Source: Haemophilus parainfluenzae
GTDB taxonomy: Bacteria > Pseudomonadota > Gammaproteobacteria > Enterobacterales > Pasteurellaceae
DNA length: 5,836 bases
Assembly (NCBI GenBank): GCA_018381425.1
Contig: JAGZRY010000106.1
Span: 1-5,836, forward strand
Direction of reading: 5' to 3'
Positions within the stretch are counted from its first letter, which is position 1. Every line of letters starts with the position of its first letter. Made by a program: the position numbers and the translations under genes. Under the pieces are notes generated by a model. It was not told the origin of the DNA. It worked only from the letters and a program-made list of their open reading frames with translations, and did not search any database. This document shows positions 1 to 4,802 of this stretch, one piece after another.

Positions 1-291
1 GGTATTCACTAATACAACTGTCGCACCAAAAATAACTTTTCCGTTATTTGGTAATTTAGTGACATCGATAACCTGACAATTTGCAAGTTTGCTTTCAATC
101 TCTTGAATACGTCCCTCGCAAAAACCTTGTTGCTCACGCGCGGCGTGATATTCTGCATTTTCTTTTAAGTCACCGTGCTCACGAGCTTCAGCTATAGCCT
201 TGATAATTTCTGGGCGACGCTCATTTTTTAAGAAATCTAATTCTTCTCGTAATAACTCCGCACCGCGCACGGTCATTGGAATTTGTTTCAT
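1..291 (-). CDS. greA: Transcription elongation factor GreA, N-terminal 97 codons (cut by window edge)
   Basis: GreA binds the secondary channel of RNA polymerase and stimulates cleavage of backtracked transcripts, rescuing stalled complexes. The visible 97 residues begin [10 protein letters not shown] and include the conserved stretch [19 protein letters not shown] (about residues 36-54). This is the tip of the N-terminal coiled coil, with the acidic D/E pair that acts at the polymerase active site. The linker to the FKBP-like C-terminal domain ([10 protein letters not shown]) follows before the edge. The family is about 158 residues, so roughly the last 60 are missing. The ATG is supported by AAGGA a few bases upstream on the minus strand and by alignment with the E. 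coli start MQAIPMTLRG as I remember it. It is divergent from dacB, the same arrangement as in E. coli. No disruption is visible; identification is very secure. Confidence 0.97.
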   Translation of the reverse strand, partial: MKQIPMTVRGAELLREELDFLKNERRPEIIKAIAEAREHGDLKENAEYHAAREQQGFCEGRIQEIESKLANCQVIDVTKLPNNGKVIFGATVVLVNT

Positions 292-312
292 TCTTTTTCC
301 TTGAAATTTGGT

Positions 313-351
313 AAAAACAAAACCACGACAACGTCTTGCAACCTTGCCGTA
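313..351 (-). terminator. Terminator-like hairpin in the greA leader (possible attenuator)
   Basis: On the minus strand TACGGCAA (351-344) can pair with TTGTCGTG (331-324) around a 12-base loop, giving 8 pairs of which two are G-U. It is followed by GGTTTTGTTTTT (down to 313). The structure lies between the predicted greA promoter and the greA ATG, so it could end some transcripts early or simply be a leader structure. In E. coli a short RNA (GraL) is made from the greA leader; any analogy here is inference. The stem is only moderately stable. Confidence 0.35.
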
Positions 352-373
352 GCCAATGAAAAATAAAAAATGA

Positions 374-402
374 TTTACTCAATTGAGTTCGGGGCTTATT
401 AT
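374..402 (+). promoter_or_regulatory. Predicted sigma-70 promoter for dacB
   Basis: TTTACT (374-379) and TATTAT (397-402) are separated by 17 bp, a good fit to the -35/-10 consensus. Transcription would start near 409, leaving a leader of about 34 bases before the dacB ATG. The -10 overlaps the predicted -10 of greA on the other strand. Prediction by eye only. Confidence 0.45.
377..388. repeat. 12-bp perfect palindrome in the greA-dacB divergent region
   Basis: ACTCAATTGAGT reads identically on both strands. It overlaps the predicted dacB -35 and lies just downstream of the predicted greA start, a position where a dimeric regulator could act. I do not recognise it as a known operator. A 12-bp palindrome can also arise by chance in AT-rich DNA. 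Confidence 0.4.
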
Positions 403-426
403 TATCCGTCTTAAAAAAAATAGCAA
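399..426 (-). promoter_or_regulatory. Predicted sigma-70 promoter for greA
   Basis: On the minus strand TTGCTA (426-421) and TAATAA (404-399) are 16 bp apart. The start would be near 392, giving a leader of about 100 bases. A run of eight T (420-413) lies in the spacer directly beside the -35. Prediction by eye only. Confidence 0.42.
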
Positions 427-442
427 CTAGAACAGTACTAAA

Positions 443-1882
443 ATGAGTAAAAAATCTTCTATTTCGACCGCACTTAAAGCGGCATTTATCACACTCGGCT
501 TTTCTTTTTCCTCTATGGCTGAAGTTAATGTGGCCTCTATCACCCAATACTTACCAGAAGGTGCTTCTGCCAGTATTATTGCCAAAAACCTCAATAAAGA
601 TCAAATTATTGCAGACTACAATGGTTCAACATTTATGTTGCCTGCTAGTACACAAAAAGTTTTCACAGCTGTTGTCGCTAAATTAGTATTAGGCGATGCC
701 TTTCAGTTTGAAACATCACTTTTAAGTAACGGAAAGATTCAGAATAATATTTTAGAAGGCGATCTTGTTGTGCAATTTACTGGCGATCCTGATCTGACCA
801 GTGGACAACTTTATAGCCTATTAGCAAATTTAAAGAACCAAGGCATTCAGAAAATTAATGGTGATCTTATTTTAGATACCTCTGTATTTTCGAGCCATGA
901 TCGTGGGTTAGGTTGGATTTGGAACGATCTAACCATGTGCTTTAACTCTCCTCCTGCAGCGGCAAATATCGATAATAACTGTTTTTATGCCGAGTTAGAT
1001 GCAAATCAACCTGTGGGTGAAACCGTCAAAATTAACGTTCCTGCTCAATTTCCTATTCAAGTTTTCGGACAAGTTTATATTGTGGATCAGCAAGAAGCGG
1101 GTTATTGCCAGTTAGATGTTGTTGTTCATGACAATAATCGCTATCAAGTAAAAGGCTGTATTGCTCGCCAAAGTAAACCATTTGGGCTCAGCTTCGCCGT
1201 GCAAGATCCTGATGCCTACGCAGCCGCCATTATTCAACGTCAATTAAAACGTCTTGGTATTGAATTTACCGGTCAGGTAAAACAACCTCAAAAACCACAG
1301 CAAGGACAAAAAATTGCACAGCATTTATCTAAACCGTTACCTGAGCTATTGAAAAAAATGATGAAAAAATCGGATAACCAAATTGCCGATGCCTTATTTA
1401 GAGCGGTAGCCTACAACTACTATAAACGCCCTGCTTCATTCCAATTAGGTACATTGGCGGTTAAATCAGTATTACAAAAACAAGGCATTAAATTTGGCAA
1501 CAGCATTTTAGCCGATGGTTCGGGGCTTTCTCGTCATAATTTGGTTGCACCGAAAACCATGCTTTCTGTTTTGGAATACATTGCCAAAAATGAAGATAAA
1601 TTACACTTAATGGAAACCTTTCCAATTGCAGGTGTGGATGGCACAATCAGTGGCCGTGGTAGCTTAATTAATCCACCACTAGTGAAAAACGTTATCGCTA
1701 AGACTGGCTCATTAAAAGGCGTTTATAACCTTGCCGGTTTTATGACCAATGCACGTGGTGAAAAAGTGGCTTTCGTTCAATTTATCAATGGCTATTCAAC
1801 CGGTGATTTAGAAAGTAAAACAAAACGAGCTCCACTTGTGCAATTTGAGAGCGCACTTTATAACGATCTTTATAAAGACTAA
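443..1882 (+). CDS. dacB: D-alanyl-D-alanine carboxypeptidase/endopeptidase, penicillin-binding protein 4 (peptidase S13)
   Basis: A periplasmic penicillin-binding protein that removes terminal D-Ala and cuts D-Ala-mDAP cross-links in peptidoglycan. The 479 residues begin with a signal peptide: basic MSKK, a hydrophobic stretch at about 10-24, and likely cleavage after SSMA (residue 26). All three active-site motifs are present: S69-T-Q-K72 (acylated serine and base), S310-D-N312, and K420-T-G422. The roughly 240 residues between the first two motifs are the large insert typical of the PBP4 class. Four cysteines there (166, 180, 222, 239) could form disulfides in the periplasm. Length matches the H. 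influenzae protein as I remember it. No clear Shine-Dalgarno precedes the ATG (upstream is AGAACAGTACTAAA), so translation may be modest. A perfect DNA uptake sequence lies inside the signal-peptide codons. It ends 125 bp from convergent purF, with terminators between. Confidence 0.97.
   Translation: MSKKSSISTALKAAFITLGFSFSSMAEVNVASITQYLPEGASASIIAKNLNKDQIIADYNGSTFMLPASTQKVFTAVVAKLVLGDAFQFETSLLSNGKIQNNILEGDLVVQFTGDPDLTSGQLYSLLANLKNQGIQKINGDLILDTSVFSSHDRGLGWIWNDLTMCFNSPPAAANIDNNCFYAELDANQPVGETVKINVPAQFPIQVFGQVYIVDQQEAGYCQLDVVVHDNNRYQVKGCIARQSKPFGLSFAVQDPDAYAAAIIQRQLKRLGIEFTGQVKQPQKPQQGQKIAQHLSKPLPELLKKMMKKSDNQIADALFRAVAYNYYKRPASFQLGTLAVKSVLQKQGIKFGNSILADGSGLSRHNLVAPKTMLSVLEYIAKNEDKLHLMETFPIAGVDGTISGRGSLINPPLVKNVIAKTGSLKGVYNLAGFMTNARGEKVAFVQFINGYSTGDLESKTKRAPLVQFESALYNDLYKD
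467..475 (-). repeat. DNA uptake signal sequence (Hin type), within dacB
   Basis: ACCGCACTT on the plus strand is the complement of the 9-base uptake core AAGTGCGGT. Read on the minus strand, the core is followed by CGAAATAGAAGATTTTTT, fitting the two AT-rich segments of the extended signal. It marks DNA for preferential uptake by competent Pasteurellaceae. It falls in codons for the dacB signal peptide (residues 9-11). Confidence 0.93.
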
Positions 1883-1891
1883 AACGCATAT

Positions 1892-1933
1892 AAAAATGAT
1901 CGCACTTTGAATACATTAAGTGCGGTTATTTTT
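1892..1933. terminator. Bidirectional intrinsic terminator between dacB and purF, built from an inverted uptake-sequence pair
   Basis: Bases 1892-1907 pair with 1918-1933 over 16 positions (two G-U) around a 10-base loop. The right arm holds a perfect uptake core and the left arm a one-mismatch copy in inverse orientation (ATCGCACTT). An A-run flanks the left and a T-run the right, so it can stop transcription both ways. It begins 10 bases past the dacB stop. Inverted uptake pairs serving as terminators are well known in Haemophilus. Confidence 0.9.
1918..1926 (+). repeat. DNA uptake signal sequence (Hin type), in the dacB terminator
   Basis: Perfect AAGTGCGGT followed by TATTTTTCTTTATATTT, which is AT-rich as in the extended signal. 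It forms the right arm of the terminator stem. Confidence 0.93.
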
Positions 1934-1953
1934 CTTTATATTTCATCAAAAAG

Positions 1954-1991
1954 AAAAAGCACTAAACGTTTCATTAAATTTAGTGCTTTTT
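1954..1991 (-). terminator. Intrinsic terminator downstream of purF
   Basis: A perfect 13-bp inverted repeat, AAAAAGCACTAAA (1954-1966) with TTTAGTGCTTTTT (1979-1991), surrounds a 12-base loop. On the minus strand the stem is followed by a T-rich tail (TTTTTCTTTTT), starting about 17 bases after the purF stop. Its T5 end on the plus strand means it could also act as a second stop for dacB transcripts. Confidence 0.87.
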
Positions 1992-2007
1992 ACGATCTTA
2001 AATGTGC

Positions 2008-3525
2008 TTAACCTTCATTATGAATTTCAAGATTGCTTGCATCTTTTTCCCGTTTTTTCTTTGCTGAATCATTACGTTGAGAAGCGATGCTATCAAGGTA
2101 TTCTGGTGTGATATCGCCAGTGATATATTCACCAGTAAAGACTGAACAATCAAAGCCTTGAATAGTTGGGTTTTCTTGGCGTACTGATTCTGTCAGTGCT
2201 TCAAGATCTTGGAAAACCAATTTATCTACACCAATCAATTTCGCAATTTCATCAACATTACGGCCATAGGCAATGAGTTCTCGTTTTGTTGGCATATCAA
2301 TGCCGTACACATTCGGGTAACGAATTTCTGGCGCGGCTGAGGCAAAGTAAATTTTCTTCGCACCTGCTGCTCTAGCCATACTCACGATTTGTTCGGATGT
2401 TGTACCACGAACAATGGAATCATCGACTAATAACACATTTTTATCTTTAAATTCTGCTTTAATCGTATTGAGCTTGCGACGGACTGAACTAATACGTTGT
2501 GCTTGTCCAGGCATAATAAATGTACGGCCAACATAGCGGTTTTTCACAAAACCTTGACGGTAAGGTTTACCTAAGATTTTCGCAATCTGTAACGCAATGT
2601 CTGTTGAAGTTTCTGGTACTGGAATAACAACATCAATGTTATCAGCTTCCTCAACCCATTCTTTTGCAATTTTTTTACCTAAATGTTCGCCCATGTGAAC
2701 ACGTGCGGCATAGACAGACACTCCGTCTATTGTTGAATCAGGACGAGCAAAGTACACGTATTCAAAAATACACGGATTTAAGACCGCACTTTCTGCACAC
2801 TGGTCAGCATAAAGCTGGCCATCAAAGGTTACATAAATCGCTTCGCCTGGCGCAACATCACGCACTAATTCAAAACCTGCGACGTCTAATGCCACACTTT
2901 CAGAGGCAAACATATATTCCACAGAACCATTTTCTTCTCGTTTACCTAACACGAGTGGACGAATACCAAACGGGTCGCGAAATGCTACCATGCCATGTCC
3001 AATAATCATCGCTAAACATGCGTAAGCACCACGAATATCTTTGTGTGTCGCACGAATTGCATTAAAAATATCTTGTGGATCGAGATGGTATTTATTCACT
3101 CTATCCAAATGATTCGCAAGAATATTGAGAAGAAGTTCTGAATCCGAATTGGTATTGATATGACGACGCGCTTCTTTAAATAATTTATCTTTTAATTCGG
3201 TTGAGTTGGTTAAGTTACCATTGTGAACAAGGCTTAAACCATAAGGTGAGTTAACATAGAAAGGCTGAGCTTCAGATACACTTGAACTGCCGGCGGTTGG
3301 ATAACGTACATGTCCGAGGCCTGCGTGACCTTGTAAACGTAACATATGCTCTTGTCTGAACACATCGCTTACAAGACCATTAGCCTTACGCAAACGGAAG
3401 CGGTTTTCATCATCGATTGTGACAATCCCCGCCGCATCTTGACCTCGATGCTGTAATAACGTTAATGCTGCATAAATGGATTCATTAACCGGATTTTGGC
3501 TAACGATACCGACAATTCCACACAT
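2008..3525 (-). CDS. purF: Amidophosphoribosyltransferase (glutamine PRPP amidotransferase)
   Basis: Catalyses the first committed step of purine synthesis: PRPP plus glutamine gives 5-phosphoribosylamine, in the cytoplasm. The 505 residues equal the E. coli enzyme in length. It starts MCGIVGIV, so Cys2 becomes the N-terminal nucleophile once Met is removed. There is no propeptide, unlike the iron-sulfur Bacillus-type enzyme. The glutaminase domain (about 2-230) shows [16 protein letters not shown] (70s), HNGN (101-104) and NSDSE (126-130). The phosphoribosyltransferase domain carries the PRPP-binding motif [14 protein letters not shown] (364-377). The C-terminus is a charged tail (KKKREKD) likely to be flexible. 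The ATG lies 14 bases after the cvpA stop, with AAGG overlapping that stop codon, so the two are probably translated from one mRNA. Expression should follow the PurR operator upstream of cvpA. A perfect uptake sequence lies within the gene. Confidence 0.98.
   Translation of the reverse strand: MCGIVGIVSQNPVNESIYAALTLLQHRGQDAAGIVTIDDENRFRLRKANGLVSDVFRQEHMLRLQGHAGLGHVRYPTAGSSSVSEAQPFYVNSPYGLSLVHNGNLTNSTELKDKLFKEARRHINTNSDSELLLNILANHLDRVNKYHLDPQDIFNAIRATHKDIRGAYACLAMIIGHGMVAFRDPFGIRPLVLGKREENGSVEYMFASESVALDVAGFELVRDVAPGEAIYVTFDGQLYADQCAESAVLNPCIFEYVYFARPDSTIDGVSVYAARVHMGEHLGKKIAKEWVEEADNIDVVIPVPETSTDIALQIAKILGKPYRQGFVKNRYVGRTFIMPGQAQRISSVRRKLNTIKAEFKDKNVLLVDDSIVRGTTSEQIVSMARAAGAKKIYFASAAPEIRYPNVYGIDMPTKRELIAYGRNVDEIAKLIGVDKLVFQDLEALTESVRQENPTIQGFDCSVFTGEYITGDITPEYLDSIASQRNDSAKKKREKDASNLEIHNEG
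2783..2791 (-). repeat. DNA uptake signal sequence (Hin type), within purF
   Basis: ACCGCACTT on the plus strand. On the minus strand the core is followed by CTTAAATCCGTGTATTTTTG, a fair fit to the extended signal. It lies in frame with purF and encodes part of ESAVLNP (about residues 245-251), just after the glutaminase domain. Confidence 0.92.
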
Positions 3526-3539
3526 ACTGATTGACTACC

Positions 3540-4031
3540 TTATTGTTTAAAAGTTGAGTTTAAAAAACTAGAACTTGCTTGTAGTTGTTGGAAGAACCAT
3601 TCAATAATGAAGCCGAAATGAGGAATTAATTTTGATTCTTTCCACCAATCGGTTTGTTCAAAGTTAGTGAAGGTATCCAAGAAGAATAAGATCGCAGCAA
3701 CGATTAACGCCCCACGAATTAAGCCAAATGCCGCACCGAGAACACGATCTGTCCCGGTAAGTCCTGTTTTATCCACTAATTGGCTAATCACATAATTAAC
3801 AATGCCGCCTACAATTAGGGTTAAAACAAATAAAATGCCGATTGCCGCGCCGTTACGCACGTAGTCAGATTCAATTTGAGTAAGATAGGTGGCGAGATAA
3901 GGATAAAATTGGCTAGCGACAATAAATGCAACGACCCAGCTTGCAAGGGACATCACCTCTCGCACAAATCCACGTAATAAACTCACGATAATCGAAAATG
4001 CGATGATGCCAATGATAATGTAATCAATCAT
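3540..4031 (-). CDS. cvpA: CvpA family inner-membrane protein (colicin V production protein)
   Basis: A 163-residue integral membrane protein, named for its need in colicin V production in E. coli. Its molecular function is not settled, though it has been linked to envelope stress tolerance. Four hydrophobic segments are visible at about residues 4-19, 27-46, 61-83 and 100-119. Conserved loop motifs are RGFVRE (20-25) and KTGLTGTDRVLG (88-99), and LFFLDTF follows segment four. I chose the ATG at 4031 (MIDYIIIG), which has GAGAG eight bases upstream and aligns with E. coli MVWIDYAII. A TTG at 4046 in the same frame would add five residues but lacks support. It is first in a cvpA-purF operon, as in E. 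coli, sharing the PurR-type operator upstream. Identity is secure; function is poorly known. Confidence 0.95.
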   Translation of the reverse strand: MIDYIIIGIIAFSIIVSLLRGFVREVMSLASWVVAFIVASQFYPYLATYLTQIESDYVRNGAAIGILFVLTLIVGGIVNYVISQLVDKTGLTGTDRVLGAAFGLIRGALIVAAILFFLDTFTNFEQTDWWKESKLIPHFGFIIEWFFQQLQASSSFLNSTFKQ

Positions 4032-4048
4032 TAAATAGTCTCTCAATT

Positions 4049-4070
4049 AAAAAGGGTCGCCATTGCGACC
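4049..4070 (-). terminator. GC-rich hairpin plus T5 at the start of the cvpA-purF leader
   Basis: On the minus strand GGTCGC (4070-4065), loop AATG, then GCGACC (4060-4055) form a perfect 6-bp GC-rich stem, followed by CTTTTT. It sits between the predicted cvpA promoter and the cvpA ATG and would be at the very 5' end of the mRNA. It could stop readthrough from yfbV (about 65 bases past its stop), attenuate the purine operon, or protect the 5' end. The structure is clear; its role is not. Confidence 0.6.
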
Positions 4071-4075
4071 GCAGT

Positions 4076-4104
4076 ATTTTACATAAAAAAACACAAAAGG
4101 AAAA
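4076..4104 (-). promoter_or_regulatory. Predicted promoter of the cvpA-purF operon
   Basis: On the minus strand TAAAAT (4081-4076) is a good -10. Seventeen bases upstream is the weak -35 TTTTCC (4104-4099), which lies inside the PurR operator, so bound repressor would block polymerase. The spacer holds seven T in a row (4091-4085). The start would be near 4070. A better -35 (TTGACG, 4116-4111) exists but has no -10 at the right distance. Confidence 0.5.
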
Positions 4105-4113
4105 CGTTTGCGT
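4098..4113. promoter_or_regulatory. PurR operator (PUR box) upstream of cvpA-purF
   Basis: AGGAAAACGTTTGCGT matches the E. coli PUR-box consensus ACGCAAACGTTTGCGT at 14 of 16 positions, with the core AAACGTTTGCGT intact. PurR with hypoxanthine or guanine as corepressor binds such sites and represses purine genes. E. coli cvpA-purF is a classic target. The site lies 67 bases upstream of the cvpA ATG and overlaps the predicted -35. Confidence 0.9.
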
Positions 4114-4135
4114 CAATTAAATTTGAAGCAATTAG

Positions 4136-4582
4136 CTAGATTTCCTGCCAAAATGCTTTATCCAATTTCTGCTGTGCCTTTTGTAGTACTTCTGCCAAGT
4201 GTTGATATGTCGGTTTATCTTGTACAGTTAGCAAACTTTCATGTTGTTTTCTCAAACGTTCACTAATCTCATAAAACCACTGAGAACTTTGCGGTTCTAA
4301 GGGTGATTTTGCTCGTTTCCCTAACCAATATAAACCTTGAAATGGCATCGCTAACGCACAAAGTGCGGTCAAAATAGCAAGCGAAAATGCAGTAAGATCT
4401 GCTTTGGCATAAAGTTGCTGCCAGACCACTGCAAATACTGCCATAAAAGGCATAAACTTTTGGGCAAATTTTGTGGCTTTAATAATGCGATTTTCGGGAA
4501 AAATCATGCCGAGCTTCGCTTCTAATGGCCACGTTTGCAAATAAATTTGCCCTTGTTTTAAGGTTGAAAAAAATGATGACAT
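4136..4582 (-). CDS. yfbV: UPF0208 inner-membrane protein YfbV
   Basis: A 148-residue protein of the YfbV family (E. coli member about 151 residues). It opens with a conserved amphipathic region ([20 protein letters not shown], residues 4-23; [11 protein letters not shown] follows). Two membrane segments follow at about 43-58 and 63-88, and then a charged, probably helical tail (92-148) that should be cytoplasmic. In E. coli YfbV has been reported to help insulate the terminus macrodomain of the chromosome; how the family does this is unclear and it is not shown for Pasteurellaceae. The ATG has AAGGA seven bases upstream. It is divergent from ackA, as in E. coli, and upstream of cvpA on the same strand, but the 104-bp gap with its own promoter and operator suggests a separate unit. 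A perfect uptake sequence lies within it. Confidence 0.92.
   Translation of the reverse strand: MSSFFSTLKQGQIYLQTWPLEAKLGMIFPENRIIKATKFAQKFMPFMAVFAVVWQQLYAKADLTAFSLAILTALCALAMPFQGLYWLGKRAKSPLEPQSSQWFYEISERLRKQHESLLTVQDKPTYQHLAEVLQKAQQKLDKAFWQEI
4361..4369 (+). repeat. DNA uptake signal sequence (Hin type), within yfbV
   Basis: Perfect AAGTGCGGT followed by CAAAATAGCAAGCGAAAATG, an excellent match to the full extended signal with both AT-rich segments at the right spacing. It falls in the second membrane segment of yfbV, on the non-coding strand. Confidence 0.94.
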
Positions 4583-4601
4583 GAAAACATCCTTGAAAAT
4601 A

Positions 4602-4610
4602 ACCGTACTT
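4602..4610 (-). repeat. One-mismatch uptake sequence in the yfbV leader
   Basis: ACCGTACTT is the complement of AAGTACGGT, one base away from the perfect core, and is followed on the minus strand by the AT-rich TATTTTC. It lies about where yfbV transcription would start. It is probably a decayed or emerging uptake signal. Confidence 0.5.
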
Positions 4611-4640
4611 ATAATACTCTAGTTTAGGTTTAATTGTCAT
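4611..4640 (-). promoter_or_regulatory. Predicted sigma-70 promoter for yfbV
   Basis: On the minus strand ATGACA (4640-4635) and TATTAT (4616-4611) are 18 bp apart, five and five of six matches to the consensus. The start would be near 4604, giving a leader of about 22 bases with the AAGGA ribosome site in it. Confidence 0.55.
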
Positions 4641-4655
4641 CCCCGACTAGAAATT

Positions 4656-4670
4656 GTTGAAATTTTCAAC
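4656..4670. repeat. Inverted repeat in the yfbV-ackA divergent region
   Basis: GTTGAAA (4656-4662) and TTTCAAC (4664-4670) are exact inverse copies around a single T. It lies just upstream of the predicted yfbV -35 and well upstream of ackA, where a dimeric regulator of either gene could bind. It resembles an FNR site only loosely and I cannot assign it. Confidence 0.45.
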
Positions 4671-4702
4671 TTTTCTAATAAAAGATTGTATTTTTCCCTT
4701 CC

Positions 4703-4712
4703 AGTTAATTTA
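4703..4712 (+). promoter_or_regulatory. Possible ArcA-binding site upstream of ackA
   Basis: AGTTAATTTA matches the ArcA consensus WGTTAATTAW at 9 of 10 positions. ArcA responds to redox state and would make sense for a fermentation gene. Such AT-rich words are frequent by chance here and no clear second half-site at 11-bp spacing was seen. Confidence 0.3.
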
Positions 4713-4713
4713 T

Positions 4714-4742
4714 TTTATACGCTAAAAGGTGTATTCTATATA
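4714..4742 (+). promoter_or_regulatory. Predicted promoter for ackA
   Basis: TTTATA (4714-4719) and TATATA (4737-4742) are 17 bp apart. The start would be near 4749, with a leader of about 54 bases. Other pairings in this AT-rich stretch are possible, for example TTGTAT (4687-4692) with TATTTT (4711-4716). Confidence 0.35.
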
Positions 4743-4752
4743 GGATTTATAC

Positions 4753-4774
4753 TCCGTTCTTTTGAATGGATTTT
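4753..4774 (+). terminator. Hairpin plus T-run in the ackA leader
   Basis: TCCGTTC (4753-4759) pairs with GAATGGA (4764-4770) around a TTTT loop: seven pairs, one G-U, followed at once by TTTTATT. It lies between the predicted promoter and the ackA ribosome site. It resembles a weak intrinsic terminator and could attenuate ackA or stabilise the mRNA 5' end. Confidence 0.42.
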
Positions 4775-4802
4775 ATTAACCTCAATTAAAAATAGGGTTC
4801 CT

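Noticed and set aside
221..547. Open frame of 108 codons on the minus strand
   Set aside because: It overlaps the start of greA in another frame and the 5' end of dacB on the opposite strand, and its translation resembles no protein family.
1920..2111. Open frame of 63 codons on the plus strand
   Set aside because: It begins inside the terminator, crosses the second terminator and runs into the 3' end of purF on the other strand; no family resemblance.
2664..3005. Open frame of 113 codons on the plus strand
   Set aside because: Lies wholly inside purF on the opposite strand; purF has every conserved motif, so this is a shadow.
2008..3525. Iron-sulfur (Bacillus-type) PurF
   Set aside because: The protein starts directly with MCGIVG and has no propeptide, the E. 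coli-type form.
4032..4046. TTG start extending CvpA by five residues (MRDYL)
   Set aside because: The ATG at 4031 has a better-placed GAGAG and matches the known family start; the TTG would use up that ribosome site as coding sequence.
4656..4670. FNR-binding site in the ackA upstream region
   Set aside because: FNR sites are TTGAT-N4-ATCAA; here the halves are TTGAA and TTCAA with only three bases between.
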